From an uncultured Dokdonia sp. (GTDB lineage: Bacteria; Bacteroidota; Bacteroidia; Flavobacteriales; Flavobacteriaceae): a stretch of 64,000 nt of DNA. The notes under the pieces were generated by a model. That model was not told the DNA's origin and ran no database searches. It worked only from the letters and a program-made list of their open reading frames with translations. The translations under genes were made by a program, and so were the position numbers. Shown one piece after another: positions 1-11,500 of this stretch. The DNA is taken from positions 108,382-172,381 of the forward strand of contig NZ_CANLNH010000011.1 of NCBI RefSeq assembly GCF_947492535.1, read 5' to 3'. The stretch's first letter is position 1; each line of letters opens with the position of its first letter.

Positions 1-1
1 T

Positions 2-1867
2 AAACTAGGAAGTCAGGCGTGGAAAAAGCTTAAAGCGAAAACAAAATCACGTGTTAAGCACATTGCTTTTAACCTCATCAAGCTCTATGCAAAACGTAGA
101 TTGCAAAAGGGGTTTGCTTTTGGACCAGACACCCATATGCAGCACGAACTTGAAGCGAGTTTTATTTATGAAGATACTCCTGATCAAAGTACCGCTACCG
201 AAGCTGTAAAGCGCGATATGGAGAGCGAGCGTCCTATGGATAGACTTGTGTGTGGAGATGTAGGGTTTGGAAAAACCGAAGTTGCCATACGAGCCGCTTT
301 TAAAGCAGTAGACAATGGAAAACAAGTCGCTATCTTAGTACCTACTACCATTCTTGCCTTCCAACATGCAAAGACTTTTAGAGAACGTTTAAAGGACTTT
401 CCAGTTCGTATCGAGTATTTGAATCGCTTCCGTACAGCAAAACAAAAGCGAGAAGTATTAGAAGGGTTAACGAGTGGCGCGGTAGATATTGTGATTGGCA
501 CCCACCAACTCACCAGTAAAAATGTACAGTTCAAAGACCTAGGACTCCTCGTCATTGATGAGGAGCAAAAATTTGGAGTTGCTGTAAAAGACAAACTAAA
601 AACCATTAGTGAAAACGTAGACACACTCACACTTACGGCAACACCTATCCCGAGAACATTACAATTTAGTCTAATGGCAGCGCGTGATTTAAGCACCATT
701 ACGACACCACCACCTAACCGTTATCCTATAGAAAGTAGTGTAATTCGGTTTTCTGAAGAAGCCATACGAGATGCGGTAAGTTATGAGATTCAACGTGGTG
801 GACAGGTATTTTTCATTCACAATCGTATTGAAAATATCAAGGAAGTTGCAGGACTCGTTCAACGATTAGTCCCTGATGCAAAAGTGGCCGTAGGACACGG
901 GCAAATGGAAGGGAAGAAACTCGAAGGGCTTATGCTTGCGTTTATGACAGGAGAGTTTGATGTTTTGGTGTCTACTACCATTGTAGAAAGCGGACTTGAC
1001 GTGCCAAATGCGAATACGATTTTTATTAATAATGCTAATAATTTTGGCCTTTCAGATCTTCACCAAATGCGAGGTCGTGTAGGAAGAAGTAACAAAAAAG
1101 CGTTTTGTTATTTTATCACTCCGCCGTATAGTGCCATGACAGATGATGCTCGTAAACGTATTTCTGCATTAGAACAATTCTCAGTACTCGGTAGTGGATT
1201 TAATATTGCCATGAAAGATCTTGAGATACGTGGTGCCGGAGATTTATTAGGTGGAGAACAAAGCGGTTTTATTAACGAAATAGGTTTTGACACGTATCAG
1301 AAAATCTTAAATGAGGCCATCGAAGAACTCAAGGAAAATGAGTTTAAAGAATTGTATGAGGAGGAAAACGCTTTCGCGAAAGCGGATAAAGAGTATGTAA
1401 AAGACACTGTGATTGACACCGATTTTAGTTTACTCTTTCCAGATGATTATGTCAATAATATCTCTGAACGTTTGAACCTTTACACACAGCTGAACGAAAC
1501 TAAAAACGAAACAGAACTTGCTACTTTTGAAGCAATACTTATAGATCGTTTCGGCCCTTTACCTGATGAAGCAAAAGACTTATTAAATTCTGTACGTATT
1601 AAATGGATTGCAACCAAAATAGGGTTAGAGAAAGTTGTTATGAAAAATGATAAATTTATTGGATTCTTTATCTCTGATCAGGAGTCAGAATTTTATCAAA
1701 GTAATGCTTTTACGCGTGTACTCCAATTTGTACAAGAATATACATATCGTGTGAAATTAGAAGAAAAGAAAACACGTAATGGCTCTCGATTACTACTCAA
1801 GTTTGGGGATGCTACTTCTATTCAAAGTGTGTATGAAATTTTACAGCCTTTCCTAAATAAAAAGTAA
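2..1867 (+). CDS. mfd: Transcription-repair coupling factor Mfd, 3' part (5' end outside window)
   Basis: The open frame enters from the left edge at base 2 and encodes the last 621 residues. Mfd is an ATP-driven DNA translocase that removes stalled RNA polymerase from damaged DNA and recruits UvrA. Visible: the stretch before the helicase domain (KLGSQAWKKLK, just inside the edge), Walker A (GDVGFGKTE, about fragment residue 85), the DEEQ box (VIDEEQKFGV), motif III (TATPIPRTL), motif VI (QMRGRVGR) and the C-terminal TRCF domain. The UvrB-like N-terminal region lies upstream of the window. Base pairs 1369-1384 are a perfect copy of the CGCTTTCGCGAAAGCG palindrome, read as AFAKA in the variable linker before the C-terminal domain. 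Family assignment is secure. Confidence 0.97.
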   Translation, partial: KLGSQAWKKLKAKTKSRVKHIAFNLIKLYAKRRLQKGFAFGPDTHMQHELEASFIYEDTPDQSTATEAVKRDMESERPMDRLVCGDVGFGKTEVAIRAAFKAVDNGKQVAILVPTTILAFQHAKTFRERLKDFPVRIEYLNRFRTAKQKREVLEGLTSGAVDIVIGTHQLTSKNVQFKDLGLLVIDEEQKFGVAVKDKLKTISENVDTLTLTATPIPRTLQFSLMAARDLSTITTPPPNRYPIESSVIRFSEEAIRDAVSYEIQRGGQVFFIHNRIENIKEVAGLVQRLVPDAKVAVGHGQMEGKKLEGLMLAFMTGEFDVLVSTTIVESGLDVPNANTIFINNANNFGLSDLHQMRGRVGRSNKKAFCYFITPPYSAMTDDARKRISALEQFSVLGSGFNIAMKDLEIRGAGDLLGGEQSGFINEIGFDTYQKILNEAIEELKENEFKELYEEENAFAKADKEYVKDTVIDTDFSLLFPDDYVNNISERLNLYTQLNETKNETELATFEAILIDRFGPLPDEAKDLLNSVRIKWIATKIGLEKVVMKNDKFIGFFISDQESEFYQSNAFTRVLQFVQEYTYRVKLEEKKTRNGSRLLLKFGDATSIQSVYEILQPFLNKK

Positions 1868-1939
1868 TACGCTTGCTAGTTATATTCATTATAGGTTTTG
1901 TATTAACAGGGTTACTCATCAAGTTTATAGAAAAATAAA

Positions 1940-1983
1940 ATGAGTAGGAACAAGAATAAGATTATTCTCGTTACACTACTCAT
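1940..1983. terminator. Hairpin between convergent mfd and GH5 genes
   Basis: ATGAGTAG at 1940-1947 pairs with CTACTCAT at 1976-1983. An inner AGAATAA/TTATTCT stem makes one long hairpin. It lies between the stop codons of two convergent genes, so a bidirectional terminator is likely. There is no clear T tract. Confidence 0.5.
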
Positions 1984-2065
1984 TTAGTATAATAATTAAA
2001 TAAATTATTACGCTTTCACAATTACTTTCAAATCACTTCATTTTTAGAAGTTGCCGTAAAAGTTT

Positions 2066-3235
2066 TTAATTATTTGCTGCTTCAATAATAGTTTCTGCCA
2101 CTTGTAAATTAGGCCAAAATAAATTGAATCTATTTAACAATATAAAATTACCTCCATCATCCCATACAATAGGTAATAAATCTCTTTCTAAAGCTTCAGT
2201 CACATAAAATTCGGCATAGTCCAGACGTTCCGGTAAGCTATTTTGAACAACCGCTCCCCATTCTCCTAAAATAATTGGTCGTTGTTCTTCAACAATCCAT
2301 TTATTTCTTATACGATCAAACTCTTGCCTTAAATCTTCTCTATCTGACTCAGTACCCCAAGATTCTTGACCTTCTAAAGCAAAAAGGAAAGGAAAATATG
2401 CGTGTAAAGATATAATTACATTACTGTCATTATTAGGAATCACTAAATCATCCATTGCAGATGGAACAGTACTCGCAGCATACGTAGAGATAAGAAGGTG
2501 TCTATTTGTATTATTTCCTCCTGTTGCTCTAATAGCTTCTTGACATACTCTATGTAAATCATTTAGTATCGTACGTTCTGCAGCGGTACCTCCACTCCAC
2601 TCGTTAGGAGATCCAATAACTCTTGGTTCATTAAGAGGTTCAAAAATTAATTTATCACCATAATTTTTAAAACGTTCTGCTATTTGAGTCCATAAACTAC
2701 TCATTCTAGGAGATACTTCATCAAAATTTTCTGGTACAGGTCCTGCCCAAGATTCTTCATGGTGTGTATCAAGAATAACAAACATGTCATTAAGAAGTCC
2801 ATAGTTTACAATCTTTTGTACTTCATCTAAATATTCCTCTTCCAAAACATATGGAGCAGTCTCACCTAAATGATAGTCCCAAGTAACTGGTATACGTAAT
2901 GTTTTAAATCCTAATTCACTTACTTGATCAATAATCTCTTGTGAAGGCAAAGGGTTATTCCATAAAGTCTTGTCTCTATCTTCTACATCAAAACTATTCC
3001 CTAAATTCCATCCAACACCCATCTCAGAGACTAGTTCAAAGGAGCTAATATCTCTAACAACTCCTGCAATTTCTTCAACTCCTGAATCATCATCTGTAGA
3101 TTGCTCTTCTTGTTGTCCATCAGAATCTGAAGAGATAAATACAATTTCAGGTTCTGAATTACTACAAGCAAAAATCAATGATAGTATTAGCGTGAGTATT
3201 AAATAAGGAGCCGCTTTAAATTTTAAGTTTTTCAT
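2066..3235 (-). CDS. Glycoside hydrolase family 5 lipoprotein (endo-beta-glucanase-like)
   Basis: A 389-residue lipoprotein with signal peptide and lipobox ending at Cys24 (LIFAC), followed by an acidic Ser/Asp/Glu linker and a GH5 TIM barrel from about residue 60. Catalytic residues are visible: the acid/base in FEPLNEP (Glu203) and the nucleophile in ILGEWG (Glu325). GWNLGNSFDV and LRIPVTW are typical of GH5 cellulase-type enzymes, perhaps subfamily 4, which acts on beta-1,4-glucan, mixed-linkage glucan or xyloglucan. The acidic linker after the lipobox suggests display on the outer surface. It is the distal gene of a same-strand run with the FG-GAP lipoprotein, SusD and SusC. It is the only glycoside hydrolase visible here, so it probably defines the substrate, but the exact glycan cannot be read from sequence alone. 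Confidence 0.92.
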   Translation of the reverse strand: MKNLKFKAAPYLILTLILSLIFACSNSEPEIVFISSDSDGQQEEQSTDDDSGVEEIAGVVRDISSFELVSEMGVGWNLGNSFDVEDRDKTLWNNPLPSQEIIDQVSELGFKTLRIPVTWDYHLGETAPYVLEEEYLDEVQKIVNYGLLNDMFVILDTHHEESWAGPVPENFDEVSPRMSSLWTQIAERFKNYGDKLIFEPLNEPRVIGSPNEWSGGTAAERTILNDLHRVCQEAIRATGGNNTNRHLLISTYAASTVPSAMDDLVIPNNDSNVIISLHAYFPFLFALEGQESWGTESDREDLRQEFDRIRNKWIVEEQRPIILGEWGAVVQNSLPERLDYAEFYVTEALERDLLPIVWDDGGNFILLNRFNLFWPNLQVAETIIEAANN

Positions 3236-3372
3236 ATATTCATATTTTTATTAATCAAAATAAGTAATAATCTATAGATTAAGCCAGAGACATATGTTGC
3301 ATTACTGTCATAAATGTATTATTAAGTTTCATTTTTAGTATGTATGAGCTTTATTACCAGGATAAATAACAT

Positions 3373-6300
3373 TTATTTCCTAGGTTGATATTCTATAAAT
3401 TGAATAAAGTCGTCATTCTTAGCAATAATGAAATACTCTTTATTCTTTATCTTAATCATTTCAAAGTCCTTTACATCTCCTGGAGCATATAGTCCGCTCA
3501 CTGTTCCAGATTTAGGCTCGAAATTCCCAGTTCCGTCTCCTTTTAAATAAAGGCCGTTACCTGCATCGGCTCTTGGCGTTTCAACTTCTGAAGCGTATAA
3601 ATTACCTGCCACTACTAAATCAAGATTCCCATCATTATCAAAATCCTTACTAATTATCTGGTTTATAGGTGACGTTTGAGCTTCTATCGGTAAATCCTTC
3701 TTTTGAAACCCATTTCCTGTATTTTCCAGATATACACTAGCAAATGATTTTACTTGGTAATGTAATTCTGTATCTAACTTTTTTTTACCATAAACATCAA
3801 TAAGTGTTGCAGTAGAAAATTCATTATAATTTCCAAATTTTTCTTTAATCCCTGGTATTTGTTGGGAAGAGCATTCTCTTCCTCGAACAGGATATTGTTT
3901 TCCTTCATTATAATAACTTAAAACAATATCGCTTTTGTTATTATCATCAAAATCATTAAAATAAATATCAAAAGTTTCATTTTCTGCAGCTTTATATTTA
4001 TAGTTAAGCCCTAAATTACCAAGTACTAAATCTATATCACCATCACCATCAAAATCATTACTATCCATACTGAACCACCAACCCACAGTATCTTCTAGTC
4101 CCATGTCTGAAGTCGTATCTTCAAAAATACCTTCATTATTTCTAAACACTTTAATAGGCATCCACTCACCAGCAATTATAAGATCTGTCCAGCCATCTGC
4201 ATCATAATCTAACCATTGGGCGCAAGTAACTAAGCCTATTTTTCTGAGTTCTGGAGCTATTTTATTTGTACTGTCTTTATACCTTGGGATACCATTAGAG
4301 CTTATATTTTCAAGAATATAGCTATCTGCTGGGTGTGGATAATTTGAAGGAACTAATCTTCCTCCTACAAAAAGGTCTAAATCACCATCCTTATCAAAAT
4401 CATTTGTATAGACTCTACCATTACTTGAAGTCATTCTTGGCAAGGCAAAAACATCTTTTTTAAAGTTTCCATTACCATCATTAATGTAAAGTCTATCCTG
4501 TAATTGTGGTGAATTATCGGTAAATTCATTACCTCCACTTGTTATATAAATATCATTATCACCATCATTTTCAACATCAAAAATCAGTACTCCTATATCT
4601 TCAAAGTGTCTATCATCTGCAAGGATTTTTGTTTTTTGTTGCTCAAATGTGCCATCATTTTTTTGAAAAAACATACCTGCTGGATATTTTGTCGCAGCAC
4701 CTACATAAAAATCATCCAATCCATCTCCATTAAGATCTCCAACAGCAATTCCTGGACCAAAACGAGAGGTTTTGTGTGGAAGTAACACTTCGTTTTTAAA
4801 ATCATTAAAAAGATTTTCTTTATGCTTATAAACTGCTAAAGTATCTGTAAAACTATTAAAGAGCACATTATTAATAGTACTTCGTTTTTCGCTTGTTGCA
4901 TTTATAGCATTTTGGTAATCTAGAGTTAATTTTTTATTTGTCTCAAGATTAAGCACAACCTCCTTTTTTCCATCAGGCCAAGTCACTGTAAGGGTATCTA
5001 TTATTGATTTTTTTCCTAGTCCAAAATGTAATTTAGGTGATACAGAAGATTGAAACCCTCTACTCAAAGTAAGCTCTTGGTATTGTGTAATTCCTTCGGT
5101 CTTAATTTCAACTTTAGCACCAATTCCTGATTGATTCCCTAAACCCCCTTTAAAGTTTACAGTTAAAAAATTAGCATGTTCTGCACTAGTATTTTCAAAT
5201 ATTGAAGGTTCTTCGTCTATATTGTTTGTTACAATTTCAAGATCACCATCATTATCTAAATCTACGTAGATCGCTCCATTTGAAAAGCCTTCATGGCTTA
5301 TACCCCAATAATCATTTGCTTTTTCAAAATTTAAACCGTCCTTATTCTTAAAAATATAGTTGTCAATTTTTTCAGAAGGTATACGCAGACTTTTAGTTAG
5401 AAGGCTGTCTTTATGCTTTTTTTCTCCTTTTAAATTGGCAAAATAATCTTTATTATTTATTTCTCTTCTTGTCCCATTAGAAACAAAAACATCTTTTAGT
5501 CCATCATTATCAAAATCTGCAAATAATGGTGCCCAACTCCAATCTGTAGAGGACAATCCTGCTATTCTGGAAACATCACTGAATTTTGGGACGCCATCTA
5601 CAAGAATACCAGCATTTAATTGTAATGAATTTTGCATATACTGATATTGAAAACCAACCCGCTCCATATTATCAAATATCTCTGGATTCATGCTGGCCAT
5701 ATTGGCTTTAGATCTTCTATTACTAGAAGCGTCCATATCCATCTGTAAGATATCAAGAAAACCATCATTATTAAAATCTGCTATATCTACTCCCATACCA
5801 TAAAAAGAAGTATGATTTGTAGCATTTTTAATTTCATTTTTAAAAGTTCCATCACCTTGATTAATGTATAAACAATCTGGAGTACTAAAATCGTTAGAAA
5901 TATAAAGGTCAGTCCATCCGTCTCCATTAAGATCACTGGCTGTAACACTTAAAGAAAGGCTATAAAGTTTGAGGTTTGCTTCATCTGTAACTTTTGTAAA
6001 TTTACCTCCGTCGTTTCTATATAGGTGATCACTTTCCAATTCGGTAACACGATCCATTCTCATTTTATAATTGTAGCTGTTATACTGAAAAGGAGTAATT
6101 GGGTAATTTGCGATATATACATCTAGATCACCATCTAGGTCATAATCAAAAAAAGTAGCATCTACACTATTGCCTGGATCATTTAAACCATAATCTTCTG
6201 CTCTTTCTTCAAACGTATTATCTCCTTTATTTATATAAAGTTGATTTTCGGTATTTCCTGACTGACCAGAAACTAGGCAATATATATCCAATAATCCATC

Positions 6301-6702
6301 ACCATTAACGTCTGCCATTGTTGTCCCTGTATACCATCTTAAGTCTCCTTCTATACCCGCTTCTTTACTAATATCACTAAATGTCAAATCTCCTTTATTA
6401 AGGTATATTTTATTAGGAACCATATTCCCTGTAAAAAAGAGATCGTCAAACCCATCATTATTAATATCTCCAGATGAGATACCGCCTCCCATATATATAT
6501 AAGGGTATGTAAAATAATTTAAGGTATCGTTTTCAGTTAATGTATTTTTAAACGTTACCCCAGTAGTTTTAGCTAGTAATTTATTGAAAATCTTATGCCC
6601 AATTCTATGTTCACTGGTTTCCTTAGTTGTATTGTTCTGACTACATCCAATTAGGATAAATACAATCAATAACGTCCACCAAATCCTTAGATTTATTTCC
6701 AT
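3373..6702 (-). CDS. FG-GAP/VCBS repeat and ASPIC/UnbV domain lipoprotein (CRTAC1-like)
   Basis: A 1109-residue lipoprotein; the lipobox FILIGC gives Cys20 after a membrane segment. Many FG-GAP/VCBS beta-propeller blades with calcium-loop motifs such as DFDNDG, DLNGDG and DVNGDG fill the N- and C-terminal halves, flanking an ASPIC/UnbV module (GIGAKVEI ... LHFGLG ... VTWPDG) near residues 530-600. Proteins of this type are common beside SusC/SusD in marine Flavobacteriia and are thought to bind surface ligands; no catalytic site is apparent. It lies between SusD (257 bases upstream) and the GH5 gene on the same strand, consistent with a surface glycan-binding or calcium-dependent scaffold role in this PUL. 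The role is inferred; the domain content is seen. Confidence 0.9.
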   Translation of the reverse strand: MEINLRIWWTLLIVFILIGCSQNNTTKETSEHRIGHKIFNKLLAKTTGVTFKNTLTENDTLNYFTYPYIYMGGGISSGDINNDGFDDLFFTGNMVPNKIYLNKGDLTFSDISKEAGIEGDLRWYTGTTMADVNGDGLLDIYCLVSGQSGNTENQLYINKGDNTFEERAEDYGLNDPGNSVDATFFDYDLDGDLDVYIANYPITPFQYNSYNYKMRMDRVTELESDHLYRNDGGKFTKVTDEANLKLYSLSLSVTASDLNGDGWTDLYISNDFSTPDCLYINQGDGTFKNEIKNATNHTSFYGMGVDIADFNNDGFLDILQMDMDASSNRRSKANMASMNPEIFDNMERVGFQYQYMQNSLQLNAGILVDGVPKFSDVSRIAGLSSTDWSWAPLFADFDNDGLKDVFVSNGTRREINNKDYFANLKGEKKHKDSLLTKSLRIPSEKIDNYIFKNKDGLNFEKANDYWGISHEGFSNGAIYVDLDNDGDLEIVTNNIDEEPSIFENTSAEHANFLTVNFKGGLGNQSGIGAKVEIKTEGITQYQELTLSRGFQSSVSPKLHFGLGKKSIIDTLTVTWPDGKKEVVLNLETNKKLTLDYQNAINATSEKRSTINNVLFNSFTDTLAVYKHKENLFNDFKNEVLLPHKTSRFGPGIAVGDLNGDGLDDFYVGAATKYPAGMFFQKNDGTFEQQKTKILADDRHFEDIGVLIFDVENDGDNDIYITSGGNEFTDNSPQLQDRLYINDGNGNFKKDVFALPRMTSSNGRVYTNDFDKDGDLDLFVGGRLVPSNYPHPADSYILENISSNGIPRYKDSTNKIAPELRKIGLVTCAQWLDYDADGWTDLIIAGEWMPIKVFRNNEGIFEDTTSDMGLEDTVGWWFSMDSNDFDGDGDIDLVLGNLGLNYKYKAAENETFDIYFNDFDDNNKSDIVLSYYNEGKQYPVRGRECSSQQIPGIKEKFGNYNEFSTATLIDVYGKKKLDTELHYQVKSFASVYLENTGNGFQKKDLPIEAQTSPINQIISKDFDNDGNLDLVVAGNLYASEVETPRADAGNGLYLKGDGTGNFEPKSGTVSGLYAPGDVKDFEMIKIKNKEYFIIAKNDDFIQFIEYQPRK

Positions 6703-6959
6703 ATTCTCAATATTATTTTCATATCCTTTAAAAGTATTTATATAAAATGTTTTAATTGATTAGTAAAAAACTATCCTATAAAACTTAGTACAATAAAATA
6801 CATGTATTTTTTAATTATATCCTTATTATAAGAAGTTTAATCATTTATTAAAGTAGTTACTATGAATTAAAGAATTGTGCAATTTTGAATTCAAAAAAGA
6901 TAAAAAATTAGCGAAAAATTTCTTTTTCGCTAATTCATTAAAGCAACTAATTCTAAACA

Positions 6960-8498
6960 CTAGTATCCAAAATTTTGATCTTCACCATTTATTTGAGTAT
7001 TAGAGTCTATTTCGTTCTGTGGGATTGGCATAAGCCTATGAATATTAGGGTCGTATCCTCTAGGAATAGCAGCACTAGGATTATCAAAATCTGCATTTGG
7101 AAGTATAGAAAGTTCTGAGCCATCTAGATTCCACCTGACTAAATCATCAAAACGGACCTGTTCTCCACAAAGTTCAACAAAGCGTTCATGAACAATCGCA
7201 TTAAATATCCCATTAGGAGTATCTACAGGGAATCCACGCTCATCCATTTCGGCAGAACCGTATAATGGTAATTCAAGACGTTCTCGAATTTGATTAAGGA
7301 AATTTATTGCACCAGTACTATTACCTAAATTGAGTTCTACTTCCGCTTGCATCAAAACAACATCAGCATATCTTAATACACGAGCATTAATCCCGCTATT
7401 TTCTTGTACCGTCTCTGCTTCATATAACTGCGAGAATTTTTGCCAAGAAAGTGCTTCTATTAAACCTGGGCCTGGAAATGTAAATATACCATCGGGTCCA
7501 TAAGCTTGACCCACATCCACTAATGCGACTTCTTTTCTAGGATCATCTTCCTCAAATTCTTCCATTAATTTTGGAGAAGGTTGAAGATTTCCCCAACCTG
7601 TATATTCTTGAGCATGAAAAGTAAGTTCTGAAGTACCTACTCCTGTTTGTGCCCATCGTTCTGCTTCTGTCCCAAATTCTCCATTATACCCTACTTCAAA
7701 GATAGATTCATCGTTATGTTCTCCTCCTTCATTAAAATTATCTTCATATAATTCAAGAGGTAATAACGAATAGTCGACTACATTACTAAAGGCATCCTGT
7801 GCTTCTACATACATCCCTCTATGTAAATAAACTTTTCCTAAAAGACTATATGCTGCACCATTTGTTGCTCGGCCAGTTTCAGTGGCTCCTTTTGAAAATG
7901 TTATTTGACTAGATCTTGTTAAATCTTGAATTATAAACTCATAAATTTCATCTTCTGTAGATCGAGGTGCGTCATTAAGAGCTGTTGTAAAATCATTTTT
8001 AATAGGTACTCCTCCGAAACGTTTGACAAGTAAATAATAATATAACCCTCTTAAGAATAAAGCTTGACCTACAGCATCATTAACATCTGCTGTTGTAAAA
8101 TTACTTGTTGGAGCATTATTCATCATTCTTTCTTCATTACTTATCACAAAGTTACAAGCTCCTATCCCATTGTAACAGGCAGTCCAATAAAGAGCAATAC
8201 CTCCAAGAGTGGGGTTTAATTCAAAATTAAAGAAAGGTGCAAAGTTAGGGTCTCCACCAGATATCATTTCGTCTGAAAACGCATCTGGAAAAATATAACC
8301 ATTGCGTTGATAAAGAGTTTGTAACTGGTTATAACTTGCGTTTACTGCTCCTTCAACTTGATTTAAACTTTCGAAAAAGATATCAGGATTGAGAGCATTA
8401 GTATTAGTAACTGGCACATCATCGTCACAAGATATAATAAATACTGCGACTATAAGAAGCACTACATTCTTGAAAAATATTTTATTCATTTTATTCAT
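6960..8498 (-). CDS. SusD/RagB family nutrient-binding outer membrane lipoprotein
   Basis: A 512-residue lipoprotein with lipobox Cys24 (FIISC). It has the SusD-like fold: N-terminal TPR-like helices (EGAVNASYNQL, QALFLRGLYYYLL) and the C-terminal region ending in ALMPIPQNEI-type sequence (HRLMPIPQNEID). SusD proteins form a lid over the SusC channel and capture oligosaccharides at the cell surface. The gene starts only 4 bases after the SusC stop codon, so the pair is co-transcribed and near-certainly forms a complex. The partner genes suggest a beta-glucan ligand. Family assignment is secure; the ligand is inferred. Confidence 0.95.
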   Translation of the reverse strand: MNKMNKIFFKNVVLLIVAVFIISCDDDVPVTNTNALNPDIFFESLNQVEGAVNASYNQLQTLYQRNGYIFPDAFSDEMISGGDPNFAPFFNFELNPTLGGIALYWTACYNGIGACNFVISNEERMMNNAPTSNFTTADVNDAVGQALFLRGLYYYLLVKRFGGVPIKNDFTTALNDAPRSTEDEIYEFIIQDLTRSSQITFSKGATETGRATNGAAYSLLGKVYLHRGMYVEAQDAFSNVVDYSLLPLELYEDNFNEGGEHNDESIFEVGYNGEFGTEAERWAQTGVGTSELTFHAQEYTGWGNLQPSPKLMEEFEEDDPRKEVALVDVGQAYGPDGIFTFPGPGLIEALSWQKFSQLYEAETVQENSGINARVLRYADVVLMQAEVELNLGNSTGAINFLNQIRERLELPLYGSAEMDERGFPVDTPNGIFNAIVHERFVELCGEQVRFDDLVRWNLDGSELSILPNADFDNPSAAIPRGYDPNIHRLMPIPQNEIDSNTQINGEDQNFGY

Positions 8499-8502
8499 TT
8501 TT

Positions 8503-11500
8503 TTAAAATTCTATTTGCAAACCAGATAAAAAGGTAAATGGTCTAGGTTGTGCACTTCGATCAATACCTAATCCATCTACAAGGCCTTGTGCATTATAAA
8601 AAGGAGCAATTTCTGGATCAAAACCTGAATAATTGGTTAGGGTTACAATATTTTGAGCTTGAGCATATAATCGTACTTTTTTAAGAGCTCCATTGAGTAG
8701 ATTGTTTAATTTTTTCTGATCAAAAGTATATCCTATAGTCACATTTCTTAAGCGTAAGAAAGAAGCATCTTCAATATATCTTGTAGAAATTGTGTTATTT
8801 ATATTGGAGCCAAATCTAAATCTAGGTATATCTGTTATATCTCCTTCAAAACGGAATCTACGAATGACTTCTGTTCCCTGATTTAATACATTTTCTTGTG
8901 CTTGTAAAAAGAAAATATTACTGTTTAACGCATCCACACCTTGAACACCATTTGCTAATATATCTAAATCCCAATTTTTATAGGTTGCTCTAAAACTTAT
9001 AGCATAAGTAAAGTCAGGATTAGGATTCCCAATTACATCTCTATCTTCAAAGTTAATCTGACCGTCTCCATTTAAATCAATAAATCGAACATCTCCAGGT
9101 AGAACAGGAACTGCCGATTGACTATTATTAGGAAGTTCAGCATCTATCTGTTCTTGAGTAGAATACACTCCATCTGCAACAAGACCAAAGAAATGAAAGG
9201 CGGGTAGCCCTTCAGAAAGTCTATTAAGCGGAATATCAAATGGAGGGTTTAATATAGCTCTTTCAATAGGTTGTCCAGATCCACCTAAGCTACGCACTAT
9301 ACTTTCACTAGTTGTCAAATTAGCGCTAATATTATACTGGAAATCACCCTCATAATCATTATAACCCAAAGAAAATTCCATCCCTGTAACTTCTACATCT
9401 CCTACATTTCGTATTACCGCATCTCCTTGTTGAGAAGATCCCGGAATACCAGATGATGATGGCAAATTAACAGGTATAATTAAATCTTCACTTACATTAG
9501 AAAAGTAGTCATACGTAAATGTGATTTTATTATTGAGAAAACCAAGACTCAGTCCATAATTTTGCTTAACCTGAGTTTCCCATCTTATAAAAGGATTGGC
9601 AGCATTATTAGGTGAAATTCCTATCACCGTTTCATTATCAAGAACAGTTGGTAGATTTGCCCCTAATGTAGGTAGAAAAATATTCACATCATTTCCAGTA
9701 CGATTATTACCGGTTTGTCCAATACTAGCTCTTAATTTAAAGTTATTTATCGCTTCTATATTAAAGAAAGACTCATTAGACACATTCCAACCTAATCCAG
9801 CAGAAAAAAACCAATCTGAGGCAAATGGTGTATCAAATCTAGATGAAGTGTCTCTTCTAGCAGAACTACTTAAGGTATATCGTTTGTCATATTCATATCC
9901 TCCTATAAACAATATTGAGTTCAAATTTTCACGAAAGTTAAACGAAGTAGAACGGGAATTAGGTGAAAGAATTTCAGTAAGTTCTGGAGATACTTGTTGT
10001 ACATCAGATGCAGATGTACTTTCCAATCTTACCTTTGTTTGCTCAAAAGCAGTAGAAATATTCATATCATGTTTCCCAAAAGATTTATCAAAAGCTAACG
10101 TACTGGTCCAAACCGTCTGAGAAAAATTATTAGTTATATTACTAATAAAATTATTAGGATTCGAAAAAGAACCTCCTACTTCTTCAAAAGCTCTTCTAAA
10201 ATTATCTTGAATACTTATATTCCCATCAAAACCAAATTGTGATCTTAATGTCAAACCGTCAAATAACTTGATTTTTGCATATGCACTAGCTATTAATGAT
10301 CCAAATCTATTAAGGTTATCTTGTGAATCTTGTATTCTTATTTGATTTCTAGAATTATTAACATCTAATAGCGTATTATGACCTGCAAAAGACCCATCTG
10401 CATTTCGTACTGGAATGTATGGTGCCGAACCAAGTATATTAAATAGTGGGTCTCTTCCCCCATCTGATTCTGGCACAACTGTTTCATTATATGCTGCTGA
10501 AAGTGTTTGCCCAAGGTCTAACCAATCGTTAACAGATACATCTGAATTTACATTAAAAGTAGTTCGTTCAAATCCTGTTTCGATATACACTCCTTCTTGG
10601 TTTAAATGTGAAAAACTCACATTAAACCTAGCTTTTTCAGATCCTCCTCCAGCATTCGCGCTTATATTCGTTATATTTCCAATGTTAAAATATTCATCTT
10701 GCCAATCGGTATCTATACCATTACCATCAAATAAGGGATTATCGTTTACAACAGCTATAGGGAATTCAAGAGCACCAGGTTGTCCAGTAACAGAGTTTAG
10801 TTCTCGTAAATACCGTATATATTGTTCGGTATTCAGTACATCATAACGCTGATTAAATTCCTGAAATCCGGAAGACACTTTTGCTGAAAAGTAAGTGACA
10901 CCTGCTTTTCCTTTTTTCGTGGTAATAAGAACAACACCATTCGTTCCTCGAGATCCATATATAGCAAGAGATGCTGCATCTTTAAGGATATCTATCTTTT
11001 GAATATTTTCAGGATCTATACTATTAATGCTTTCTGTAAAAACCCCATCAACTACGAATAAAGGTGATCCATCTCCAAACGTATTTGTACCTCTTATCTG
11101 TATTAATGTTTGTGTACCTGGACCTCCACCATTTGTTACAGTAACTCCAGCTGCTCGACCCTGCAATGCTTGACCGATATCTGTTGTAGGGAACTCTGTT
11201 AAATCCTTTGACTTAACAACAGAAACAGGTGTATTTCTTTGTCTTCCATAATTTACAATTGTAATCTCATCTAGTCCTTGTGCATCAATAACTAAACGTA
11301 TATTAATCTCATTTTGACCTGTATAATTTACCTCTTGTGTTTCAAAACCAATATATGAAAAGACTAGAATAGCACCTTGAGTAACATTATTAATCTGATA
11401 ATTACCATCAAAATCAGAAGCCACACCGTTTTCTGAACCTTTAACTTGTACTGTTGCCTGAGGTAGAGGTATTCCCTCTTTATCAGTCACTTTACCAGAA

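Noticed and set aside
184..699. A 171-codon frame antisense to mfd
   Set aside because: Fully inside mfd, whose motifs are all in the sense frame; no known motif in the antisense product.
1873..1938. A 21-codon hydrophobic reading frame after mfd with a TTG start
   Set aside because: Too short, no ribosome site, poor start codon; could be chance in AT-rich DNA.
9596..10120. A 174-codon frame antisense to susC
   Set aside because: Shadow of the SusC barrel; lacks start context and any family motif.
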